Assembly: GCA_031274985.1 (NCBI GenBank)
Contig: JAISPK010000136.1
Coordinates: forward strand, 1 to 7,427
Length of the DNA: 7,427 nt
From: Coriobacteriales bacterium
GTDB taxonomy: Bacteria > Actinomycetota > Coriobacteriia > Coriobacteriales > UBA8131
Reading direction: 5' to 3'
Position numbers and translations under genes: made by a program. Of the stretch, positions 1 to 6,320 are shown in pieces. Every line of letters begins with the position of its first letter. Position 1 is the first letter of the stretch. The notes below the pieces were generated by a model. That model was given only the letters and a program-made list of their open reading frames with translations. It was not told the origin of the DNA and made no database searches.

Positions 1-2
1 AG

Positions 3-1028
3 CTCCTGCCCGTTGACGAGCGCCTCACTAAGAACGCAAAGGTGGAGGCGGCCCTGCAGGAGTTTCGTGACGTGATTAACGAGAAGTATCTCTCCCGGTT
101 TGATTGCAGCTTTGATGAGGTGCTGGCAGAGGCCCCCTTTGGGTTTACACCTATCGACACGTTTGGCAATGAGCAGGGTGAGGAGCCCCTCGGCAACCTT
201 ATATCTGATGCTTTCATCGCTGCCGTCAAAGAGGCTGAGGGGGTCAACTATCGCAACGTGGATGTTGCCATCGTTCCCTACGGCACTATCCGGGCTTCGC
301 TGGCAAAAGGCCCTGTTACGGTGGCCGATGCTTACAACGTGAGCAGCCTGGGCATTGGACCGGACAAGGTCCCCGGGTATCCGCTGGTCTCTCTCTATTT
401 AACCGGCGCCGAGCTCAAGACTGCGGCCGAGGTGGACATCTCAATTTCCACCTTGATGATTGATGCACGTCTCTATATGTCGGGCCTCACCTATACCTAC
501 AATCCCAACCGGCTGATTCTCAACCGGGTCACCTCGGTGCAGCTGGTGTCTCCTGAAGGACGCATCTCTGACCTGGACGACGCAAAGCTCTACCGCGTGG
601 TGGGCGGCCTGTATTCGTGCCAGATGCTCGGGGAGGTTGAGGCTCAGTCCTACGGCCTGTTGAGCATCACGCCTAAAGATGTGAGCGGCAAGCCCATTGG
701 TAATTTTGAGCAGCACATCATATACTCCGACGAGGTTGAGCTCAAGGAATGGGTTGCTTTGGCAAACTACCTGGCGTCCTTTGATGCCGTGGACGGAACG
801 CCGCGGATTCCGGAGTATTACAGCCAGCTCCATGATCGAAAGGTCCTCGATGACAGCAACTCGCTCGTCGACATACTAAAGAACCCCAATAAGATTGCCT
901 TTATCGTGCTGGGGGTCATCGTGGTGGTGCTGGCGATACTCATCGTGCCCACCGTGTTGATCATCCGCAGGGTGCGCCGCCGCTCTAAGCGAGCCAGGCT
1001 GGCCAAGGCACAAGAGCAGCAGGAATAA
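3..1028 (+). CDS. Membrane-anchored 5'-nucleotidase/metallophosphatase, C-terminal part (5' end off window)
   Basis: The frame is open from base 3, so the gene begins outside the window; the GTG at 42 is internal. The visible 341 residues carry a 5'-nucleotidase C-terminal (substrate-binding) domain: EEPLGNLISDAF (about 60-71), DVAIVPYGTIRASL, GPVTVADAYNV and YTYNPNRL match the order of conserved blocks in that family. A membrane helix (about 298-321) and a very basic tail (RRVRRRSKR) follow, so the enzyme is probably exported and held outside the cell by its C-terminus. Family members remove phosphate from nucleotides in salvage or phosphate scavenging. The usual NGGGIR-type substrate loop is changed to PYGTIR, so the substrate may not be a classical nucleotide. 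The metallophosphatase domain, with the metal ligands, should lie upstream and cannot be seen. The next gene converges on it. Confidence 0.85.
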   Translation, partial: LLPVDERLTKNAKVEAALQEFRDVINEKYLSRFDCSFDEVLAEAPFGFTPIDTFGNEQGEEPLGNLISDAFIAAVKEAEGVNYRNVDVAIVPYGTIRASLAKGPVTVADAYNVSSLGIGPDKVPGYPLVSLYLTGAELKTAAEVDISISTLMIDARLYMSGLTYTYNPNRLILNRVTSVQLVSPEGRISDLDDAKLYRVVGGLYSCQMLGEVEAQSYGLLSITPKDVSGKPIGNFEQHIIYSDEVELKEWVALANYLASFDAVDGTPRIPEYYSQLHDRKVLDDSNSLVDILKNPNKIAFIVLGVIVVVLAILIVPTVLIIRRVRRRSKRARLAKAQEQQE

Positions 1029-1133
1029 GCTACGCGGTGTTGGGTTGCTGGCTGCAGAGCTGCGCGGTAGTACACTTCAAGAAAAGAACAGGTCGACTCC
1101 AAAAGAGACGACATTTAGAGCAGGTGCGCAGAC

Positions 1134-1331
1134 TCATTGATCCTGAGTGTTTGGCGGCAGGTTCTTCTGCCTGTTTTTCTTTCGCACTGCGCGAACGATA
1201 AACACTATTGCTAAAACGACAAGAGCAAGTACCACCATACCAATCAAGACAAAGACAAAGGCGATTCCCCCCAAGAAAAGCACCGCGCCGGGCCCGCTGG
1301 GAGCAACATCAAACAGTACAGAAAGATTCAT
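1134..1331 (-). CDS. Small one-pass membrane protein, 65 residues, unknown function
   Basis: I do not recognise this protein. It reads MNLSVLFDVAPSGPGA at the N-terminus, then one long hydrophobic segment (about residues 17-47, rich in Val, Leu and Ile), then a basic, polar tail (RAVRKKNRQK, ending NTQDQ). This is the shape of a single-pass protein with the basic end inside the cell. I chose the ATG at 1331 because GAGGAGG lies eight bases before it; an ATG 36 bases upstream would add 12 residues and bypass that site. It converges with the 5'-nucleotidase gene, with 105 bases between the two stops. The helix-plus-basic-tail design resembles the end of that neighbour, but this may only be a shared way of anchoring. 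Its small size leaves some doubt, although the ribosome site and clean topology favour a real gene. Confidence 0.62.
   Translation of the reverse strand: MNLSVLFDVAPSGPGAVLFLGGIAFVFVLIGMVVLALVVLAIVFIVRAVRKKNRQKNLPPNTQDQ
1156..1182 (+). terminator. Possible intrinsic terminator for the 5'-nucleotidase gene
   Basis: GGCAGG and CTGCC form a six-pair stem (one G-T wobble) around a TTCT tetraloop at 1156-1171, followed by a T-rich run, TGTTTTTCTTT. It lies 127 bases after the stop codon at 1028 and inside the 3' end of the opposing small gene. The stem is short, so this is only a fair candidate. Confidence 0.35.
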
Positions 1332-1568
1332 GGCAGCTTCCTCCTCGAGACATAGGGATTGTTGCAAACACCTGTCGTGCGTATTAACACCCGTTGCGTG
1401 CTTGTTGAGTGCAACTCAAAGCTTACGCGCTTTTTAAGGCGCAGGCAAGGAGCAGGTGTGCAACTATGCCGTTGGAGCTCCCAAAATCAAAGCAAAAAGA
1501 AGCTCTGGGTAAAAAAAGTGCCTCTTCTTACACCAGTGTGTTTTTTGGCGGGTTTTGAGGGGGTTTGG
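1332..1568. other. Gene-free stretch between the small membrane protein and the MFS gene
   Basis: No convincing gene lies here on either strand. The stretch should hold the promoter of the small minus-strand gene, but no good -35/-10 pair is visible; the best -10-like string is TAATAC with only weak partners upstream. The clearest element is an inverted repeat, TTGAGT-GCA-ACTCAA, at 1405-1419, about 75 bases before the small gene's start, where an operator could sit. A weak hairpin followed by seven T (minus strand) near 1511-1534 may end the MFS transcript. Confidence 0.5.
1511..1534 (-). terminator. Weak candidate terminator of the MFS gene
   Basis: On the minus strand GTGT and GCAC can pair around an eight-base loop, directly before TTTTTTT (1511-1517). 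It lies about 35 bases beyond the MFS stop. A four- to five-pair stem with wobbles is poor, so the T run is the main support. Confidence 0.28.
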
Positions 1569-1582
1569 TCAGGGTTTGGTCA
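1561..1582. repeat. 11-bp tandem duplication across the MFS stop codon
   Basis: GGGTTTGGTCA occurs twice in direct succession (1561-1571 and 1572-1582). The MFS stop (TGA on the minus strand, 1569-1571) falls in the copy distal to the coding region. As 11 is not a multiple of three, the duplication shifts the frame at the end of the protein. Confidence 0.8.
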
Positions 1583-2645
1583 GAGATCCAGCGCTACCTG
1601 TGGCTTGCCTTGGAGCGCTGAGGAAGAGGCAGAGTGCGGCGGCGGCAACGAACAGCAGCGTGAGTGCCGGGCGCAGGGATTCGGGCAGGGCCCAAAAAAA
1701 GCTGAGGGAGCTCCCCAAGAAGAGAGCCAGCGTGGTGAGGCCAAAGCTGAGCCCGGGGTTGCGGGGAAGCTGCGACGCGATGACACAGAGGCTCACTGCC
1801 GTGGTTACGTTAAACAGAAACAGGCCGAGGCAGCAGACTATGATCTGGCCGTTGCCAAAGGCGAGCAGGGGCGCCGAAATGAGCAGAGATGCCGTTGCTA
1901 CCGTTCGCGGTGCAAAGCGGTCTGCCAGAAGGCCGCCGGCAAACTTGCCGCTGAACACGGCCAGGGCCGCTAAAACAAAGAGGGGGTCGCTGGAGTTTTT
2001 CCAGGGCACCGGGGTGTAGGCTCCCGCTGCAGCCCTGACAAGGATGGCAACCGCACAGAGCAGTATCACTACTCCGCTTGTATTGATCTTTGCAGAAGCG
2101 TTGTTTAAGCTTGTTTCATAGGGGCTTTTTTGTAGGCAAAAGCGCAGGATCAGGATTATGCATCCCACGAGCAGCAGCGCAACCAGCCAGGGCGACAGGG
2201 TTCCTGCCCGGGAAGCGAGGGTTCCCAAGGCAACACCGAGGGCACCGAAGGAGATGAAGATACCGCTGCGTGCGTAACGTCCGCGGGCTAAGACCAGCGA
2301 ATCGATGCCGCCTCCTGTGTGGAAAAGCGCATTGCCCAGCGCACAGAGAGCCAGGCGCGCCCAGGCATTGAGAGGGCAGATGACGCCCAGCGCTACCAGA
2401 AGGCATCCCAGTGCGGCGATGTGTCCTGCTGATAAACGGCTCCTGCTGCTGAGCAGTGCGTCGGCGAGAGAGCCGAAGGGTAGCTGCAGGGCAAAGGCGA
2501 TTGCGTTGTAGATTAAAAAACCGAGGCTGATAAGCTGTACATCGCTCACGTCAGTATAAAACGCGCCCATCAATACAAAGAAGCAAGAAAAGTCCACCGC
2601 AAGATGCGAGAGCGAGAACACGCTTAAGCTCATTTTGCCTTGCAT
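1569..2645 (-). CDS. Major facilitator superfamily (MFS) permease, substrate unknown
   Basis: This 358-residue integral membrane protein shows 12 predicted helices in two groups of six, about residues 8-29, 37-60, 72-92, 96-112, 126-144, 149-170, 190-211, 221-241, 249-266, 268-290, 300-320 and 326-345. MFS loop motifs are visible: FGSLADAL after helix 2 and, at the same place in the second half, GGLLADRFAPR. Helix 4 ends in GNALFHTGGG, a run I associate with one MFS subgroup but cannot tie to a substrate. At 358 residues it is shorter than the usual 390-420, mainly through short loops. The ATG at 2645 is preceded by AAGGAG at ten bases; an out-of-frame ATG lies between them. It has its own promoter and is not in an operon here. 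The stop codon lies inside an 11-bp tandem duplication. Confidence 0.82.
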   Translation of the reverse strand: MQGKMSLSVFSLSHLAVDFSCFFVLMGAFYTDVSDVQLISLGFLIYNAIAFALQLPFGSLADALLSSRSRLSAGHIAALGCLLVALGVICPLNAWARLALCALGNALFHTGGGIDSLVLARGRYARSGIFISFGALGVALGTLASRAGTLSPWLVALLLVGCIILILRFCLQKSPYETSLNNASAKINTSGVVILLCAVAILVRAAAGAYTPVPWKNSSDPLFVLAALAVFSGKFAGGLLADRFAPRTVATASLLISAPLLAFGNGQIIVCCLGLFLFNVTTAVSLCVIASQLPRNPGLSFGLTTLALFLGSSLSFFWALPESLRPALTLLFVAAAALCLFLSAPRQATGSAGSLTKP

Positions 2646-2673
2646 GCGCCATGCACTCCTTGTCTTTTAGGTT

Positions 2674-2733
2674 GCGGGGCTCTTGCTTGTTTGTAGAGCA
2701 TGTGCGGGGCTCATGCTTGTTTGTAGAGCATGT
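2674..2733. repeat. 30-bp tandem duplication in the MFS leader
   Basis: Two adjacent 30-bp copies (2674-2703 and 2704-2733) differ at one base (T or A at position 10 of the unit), with a degenerate start of a third. They lie between the proposed MFS promoter and its ribosome site, so they would be transcribed. In the minus-strand RNA the promoter-proximal copy can pair CATGCT with AGCATG around a nine-base loop. The other copy instead allows GCTCT with AGAGC, so the single difference changes the likely fold. No coding role is evident. Confidence 0.85.
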
Positions 2734-2749
2734 GCAGAGTTGTGGAGCT

Positions 2750-2778
2750 CTTATAACAGTATACTGGCAATCCGTGAA
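2750..2778 (-). promoter_or_regulatory. Probable promoter of the MFS gene
   Basis: Read on the minus strand, TTCACG (-35, 2778-2773) is followed after 17 bases by TATAAG (-10, 2755-2750). It lies directly after the tRNA terminator, so the MFS gene is probably transcribed independently. Transcription would start near 2743, giving a leader of about 100 bases that holds the tandem repeats. Confidence 0.5.
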
Positions 2779-2788
2779 CCCATGAGAC

Positions 2789-2814
2789 AAAAAGGCTCCC
2801 CTTGCGGGGAGCCT
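2789..2814 (-). terminator. Intrinsic terminator of tRNA-Phe
   Basis: On the minus strand AGGCTCCCC pairs perfectly with GGGGAGCCT around a GCAA (GNRA-type) tetraloop, and a run of T follows at once. It starts 12 bases after the tRNA 3' end. This is a textbook factor-independent terminator. Confidence 0.93.
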
Positions 2815-2826
2815 ATCAGTGTTGGG

Positions 2827-2902
<76 letters not shown>

Positions 2903-2946
2903 ACGCATGGTGCGCACCAGACGTTTTGCTTGGAACGCAGGTGCTA

Positions 2947-2974
2947 ATTCTACCATTGAAACCAAACGCGTCAA
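2947..2974 (-). promoter_or_regulatory. Promoter of tRNA-Phe
   Basis: On the minus strand TTGACG (2974-2969) and TAGAAT (2952-2947) are separated by 16 bases, and a TGG just before the -10 gives an extended -10 form. Each hexamer differs from the sigma-70 consensus at one base. Transcription should start near 2940, leaving a leader of about 38 bases that contains the palindrome GGTGCGCACC (2909-2918). Confidence 0.75.
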
Positions 2975-3000
2975 ACCCCCCCTGAAACCACAAAACGTGG

Positions 3001-3170
3001 GGGTTCCCGCCTTCGCGGGAACGACAGAGGGGTACGCGGGAACGACAGAGGGGTTCGCGGGGGCGACAGGGTATGGGTTCCCGCCTTCGCGGGAACGACA
3101 GAGGGGTACGCGGGAACGACAGAGGGGTACGCGGGAACGACAGAGGGGTACGCGGGGGCGACAGGGGTGG
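3001..3170. repeat. Two-block tandem repeat array with hairpin heads (REP-like)
   Basis: Two blocks begin with the same perfect hairpin: GTTCCCGC, loop CTTC, GCGGGAAC (3003-3022 and 3077-3096). Each is followed by head-to-tail 21-bp units of the form CGCGGGAACGACAGAGGGGTA. Block 1 has units at 3014-3034 and 3035-3055 and a shortened GGGGGCGACAGGG ending. Block 2 has three full units (3088, 3109, 3130) and the same ending. Each unit repeats only the right arm of the hairpin, so the array looks like one inverted-repeat element whose right half was amplified, and the whole was then duplicated. The hairpin core resembles the TTCCCGC...GCGGGAA repeats scattered between genes in many bacteria. It fills most of the gap between the CD225-like gene and the tRNA promoter. 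Confidence 0.9.
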
Positions 3171-3216
3171 GGCGTGCAGGGTGACACTCGCTTTGTCAGC
3201 AGCACCTGCTGCGGTA

Positions 3217-3966
3217 TTACCAGTAGTTAAAATAGCCGGGGGCTGAGCCGGGATTATTTATCAGGGAGACGATCATAAAGGTGTTGATAACCACCCCTAC
3301 GCACAGTGAAACGATTAGCCATGCACGACTCACGGTTCTTGCCTTGAGATACCGGGTGACATCGCCTTGCTTATAGGCTTTGTTCATCGAAACGGCATAC
3401 ACAATGGCCGGTATGGCAAAAGGCCAGCTGCAAAACAAAAGGGCCAGAATGCTCAAGACCAGATATTTGACATAGGCGTTGGCAAGGGGTTTGCCTGACA
3501 TTTGATAACCGGGCTGCCCCTGCGGCTGCTGCGGATACTGCGACTGCTGATAAAACACCTGCTGCACTGGCGCCGGTTGTTGAAGCTGCTGCTGAGGTGG
3601 CAGCGGATACGGCTGCGGCTGGTAGGGGTAATAAGCGGTCTGCTGGTAAACAGGCGGCGCTGAAAAGACCTCTTTGAGCAGGGGCGTTGGGTAGACCTGG
3701 TCGAGCAGTATCTGGTCTTGCGGATTTTGCATCTGAGGGATGAACGGCTGCGGCGACTGCACCGGAACAGGTTGCCCGGAAGGCGCTTGTGGCGGTTGCC
3801 CGAAGTTTGACTGCACCACAACCGGCTGTCCGGAGGGAGGCTGCAGCGGTTGCGAGGAATTATCAAAAGCTATCGGATGCGAAACAAAACCGGGTACGAC
3901 CGGCACCCCCGAAGCCGGAGGCTCGGGAGGTGCCGGATAAGAATCAGGTGTCTGCTGCTCAGTCAT
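3217..3966 (-). CDS. CD225/dispanin-like membrane protein with Pro/Gln-rich N-terminus
   Basis: The 249-residue product has two parts. Residues 1 to about 160 are low-complexity, rich in Pro, Gln and Tyr, and presumably disordered; PSGQPVVVQS and PSGQPVPVQS form a near-repeat. The C-terminal 90 residues have two membrane helices. The first holds YLVLSILALLFCSWPFAIPAIVYA in two overlapping stretches, followed by NKAYKQGDVTRYLKAR, and the second is AWLIVSLCVGVVINTFMIVSLI. This Cys-Trp-Pro-Phe, Pro-Ala, then Asn-Lys-Ala layout is typical of the CD225/dispanin family, whose bacterial members have no settled function. The ATG at 3966 is fixed by an in-frame TGA ending three codons upstream. Its ribosome site (GTGAGAG) is weak. 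It follows purL by 48 bases with no visible terminator, so it probably rides on the purL transcript. Confidence 0.8.
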   Translation of the reverse strand: MTEQQTPDSYPAPPEPPASGVPVVPGFVSHPIAFDNSSQPLQPPSGQPVVVQSNFGQPPQAPSGQPVPVQSPQPFIPQMQNPQDQILLDQVYPTPLLKEVFSAPPVYQQTAYYPYQPQPYPLPPQQQLQQPAPVQQVFYQQSQYPQQPQGQPGYQMSGKPLANAYVKYLVLSILALLFCSWPFAIPAIVYAVSMNKAYKQGDVTRYLKARTVSRAWLIVSLCVGVVINTFMIVSLINNPGSAPGYFNYW

Positions 3967-4014
3967 AAATCGCTCTCACTGCTCTCTTTTGCAGCTTGCT
4001 CTAGCGGCTCGCTC

Positions 4015-6315
4015 TTACTGCTGCACCAACTTTTCCAGTGCATTGAGGTACTGGTTTTTAAGGGCCTCCAGAGAAATGCTGAGGGTGTTAACCTGCTCGT
4101 CTTCTTCAACGGTGTCGACGGACAGCACTGCGCCACCCACCTCGCCGATGATGCTGTAGGGAGCCTCGTGGCCCACCAGGATATCAAGAAGAGCCTCGAC
4201 GTTATCGGGGTTTACGCTCACCAGTATGCGGCTTGCGCTCTCGGAAAAGAGCGAAGCGGCGGCGGGCAGCTCGTCGTCGAGCACCACGGTTGCGCCCAGG
4301 TCGCCGGCAACGCAGCTCTCTGCCAAACTGGCAGCCAGGCCGCCCTCGCTACAATCATGAGCACTCGACACCAGGCCGGCACAAATCGCGTCGCGCACAG
4401 CAGACTGCACAGCTCCCTCAAGTTCGAGGTCGAGTGCCGGAGGGGCGCCGGTAACCAGGTTGAACATCACCTTGAGGTATTCGCTGCCGCCCAGTTCATC
4501 AGCGGTTTCTCCTACCAATACTATGACGTCGCCTGCCTGTTTGAAGGCTAAGGTCGTGGCCACGTTTACATCTTCCATCGTGCCAACGATACCCACCGCG
4601 GGAGTGGGATAGATGGCCGAGCCGAAGCTCTCGTTGTAGAAGCTTACGTTGCCGCTGACCACCGGGATGCCAAAATACTTGCAGGCATCGGCCAGGCCGA
4701 GCACGGCCTGCTCAAAGGTGTAGAAGACCTCGGGCTTTTCGGGGCTACCGAAGTTGAGGCAGTCGGTGATGGCCGCGGGCACCGCGCCCACGCACGCGAG
4801 GTTGCGCATGCTCTCTACCAGAGCAAGCTGCGCGCCCCGGTAGGGGTCGAGGTAGCAGAAGCGGCCGTTGCAGTCAGCGGAGGTTGCGATGCCGCGTACG
4901 CTGCCCGCGTCGCCGATGCGCAGTACTGCCGCGTCTGAGCCGGGAGCAACGATGGTGTTGCCCATGACCTGAGCGTCGCACTGGTTCCAGATCCACTGGC
5001 GCGAACAGATATTGGGGCTGGCAATAAGGGCCAGGGTATCTGCGGCCAGGTCCCTCTCGCCCTGCTCGGCTAAGAATGCCGCGATGTCAAAGCTCTGCAC
5101 CTCGTCCAGATAGGCAGGTCGTGAGCTGGGGGGATCATACTGGGGAGCGCTGTTGGCCAGCATCTCGGCAGGCATGTCGGCAACGATGTCCTCGCCGGCT
5201 GCGAGAGCGGAGTCGCGCACCACAAAACGACCGGTGTCGGTGATCTGCCCCACTATAGTGCAGTCAACGCCCCACTCCTTGCAGGTTGCCTCGACGGCAG
5301 CAAAATCGCCGGGCTTTACCACGGCAAGCATGCGTTCCTGCGACTCGCTCACCATGATCTCAAAGGGCTGCATGGCGTCTTCGCACACCGGCACTTTGCG
5401 CACGTCTATCTCAACGCCCACACCGCCACGGCTTGCCATCTCGCTCGCGGAACTGGTAAGGCCTGCGGCTCCCAGGTCGCCGAGCGCTACGAACAGGCCG
5501 CGACCCAGCAGGTTCAGACAGGCCTCGATGATCTTTTTCTCGAGGATGGCGTCTCCCTGCGGCACGGAGTGGCTGACGTCCTCGTCCTTCTCGTTGAACT
5601 CCTGGCTCGCCAGCACGCTTGCGCCGCCGATGCCGTCACGTCCGGTGGGCGCGCCCAGTAAAACCATATAGTTACCGGGGCCTGAGCCCACGGCACGCGT
5701 GAGGTCCTCCTCGCGCATGAGCCCGAGGCACATGGCATTGATGAGGCAGTTGCCCTCGTAGGCTTCTTCAAAATACACTTCGCCGCCAACGGTGGGCACA
5801 CCCAGGCCGTCGCCGTAGGAGGCAAGGCCCGCTATGGCTCCGGTGAGCAGCTCTCTTTGGCGCTGCTTGTCGAGCGTGCCAAATCTGAGCGAACCCAGCG
5901 AGGCAATGGGGCGCGCGCCCATCGTAAAGATGTCGCGAACACAGCCGCCCACTCCGGTTGCCGCGCCGGCAAAGGGGTCGTAGGCGCTCGGGTGATTGTG
6001 CGATTCCATCTTAAAGGCTACCGCCCAGCCGTCGCCCACGCTGATGACACCGGCGTTTTCGCCGGGTCCCTGCAGCACGTGCTCGCCCTCGCTGGAGAAG
6101 TTGCGCAGCTGCTTTTTGGAATGCTTGTACGAGCAATGCTCGCTCCACATGAGTGAGTACATATACAGCTCAACGAGGCTGGGCACGCGGCCCTGTATGG
6201 CAACGATTTTTTCATACTCGGAGGGGGTCAGGCCGAGTTCTACTGCGGCCTCGCCGGCCAGCTCGGAATCGAGAAGGGTAATACAGTCTGTTACCGGTGC
6301 GGGAATGTTGGACAT
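4015..6315 (-). CDS. purL: Phosphoribosylformylglycinamidine synthase, small-type PurL subunit
   Basis: PurL uses ATP to convert formylglycinamide ribonucleotide (FGAR) to formylglycinamidine ribonucleotide (FGAM), the fourth step of purine synthesis, with ammonia from the glutaminase PurQ and assembly by PurS. The 766-residue length fits the small PurL used by Gram-positives and archaea, not the 1300-residue fused form. Motifs appear in order: LGLTPSEYEKI near the start, MWSEHCSYKHS (His60 is the likely active-site histidine), ESHNHPS (104-110, ATP/Mg binding, with His106), GAATGVGGCVRDIFTMGARPI, then in the second half DCLNFGSPEKPE, PVVSGNVSFYNES, TPAVGIVG and AHDCSEGGLAASLAES. No expected part is missing. 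The gene starts five bases after the stop of the upstream gene; AAAGGA inside that gene's last codons is the likely ribosome site. PurQ and PurS are not in the window. Confidence 0.97.
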   Translation of the reverse strand: MSNIPAPVTDCITLLDSELAGEAAVELGLTPSEYEKIVAIQGRVPSLVELYMYSLMWSEHCSYKHSKKQLRNFSSEGEHVLQGPGENAGVISVGDGWAVAFKMESHNHPSAYDPFAGAATGVGGCVRDIFTMGARPIASLGSLRFGTLDKQRQRELLTGAIAGLASYGDGLGVPTVGGEVYFEEAYEGNCLINAMCLGLMREEDLTRAVGSGPGNYMVLLGAPTGRDGIGGASVLASQEFNEKDEDVSHSVPQGDAILEKKIIEACLNLLGRGLFVALGDLGAAGLTSSASEMASRGGVGVEIDVRKVPVCEDAMQPFEIMVSESQERMLAVVKPGDFAAVEATCKEWGVDCTIVGQITDTGRFVVRDSALAAGEDIVADMPAEMLANSAPQYDPPSSRPAYLDEVQSFDIAAFLAEQGERDLAADTLALIASPNICSRQWIWNQCDAQVMGNTIVAPGSDAAVLRIGDAGSVRGIATSADCNGRFCYLDPYRGAQLALVESMRNLACVGAVPAAITDCLNFGSPEKPEVFYTFEQAVLGLADACKYFGIPVVSGNVSFYNESFGSAIYPTPAVGIVGTMEDVNVATTLAFKQAGDVIVLVGETADELGGSEYLKVMFNLVTGAPPALDLELEGAVQSAVRDAICAGLVSSAHDCSEGGLAASLAESCVAGDLGATVVLDDELPAAASLFSESASRILVSVNPDNVEALLDILVGHEAPYSIIGEVGGAVLSVDTVEEDEQVNTLSISLEALKNQYLNALEKLVQQ

Positions 6316-6320
6316 GGTGG

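Noticed and set aside
1092..1112. Hairpin GTCG-A-CTC / GAG-A-CGAC as a terminator of the 5'-nucleotidase gene
   Set aside because: The arms pair apart from one A-A mismatch, but no T run follows; the hairpin at 1156 is the better candidate.
1359..2019. Long plus-strand open frames opposite the MFS gene
   Set aside because: They are the antisense of a clear 12-helix permease, have low-complexity composition and no matching domain or ribosome site.
3001..3170. CRISPR array
   Set aside because: The repeats are directly adjacent 21-bp units without unique spacers, and no cas gene is present.
3199..3212. GCAGCA/TGCTGC inverted repeat as the terminator of the CD225-like gene
   Set aside because: Only two bases lie between the arms and no T run follows on the minus strand, so it is not a normal intrinsic terminator.
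3740..3940. Cys/Gly-rich plus-strand frame resembling a metal-binding protein
   Set aside because: It is the antisense of the Pro/Gln-rich tail of the CD225-like gene; the Cys and Gly codons result from reading that low-complexity DNA backwards.
5153..5671. 172-codon plus-strand frame inside purL
   Set aside because: It is fully antisense to conserved PurL motifs and has a Ser/Arg/Pro-rich composition typical of shadow frames.
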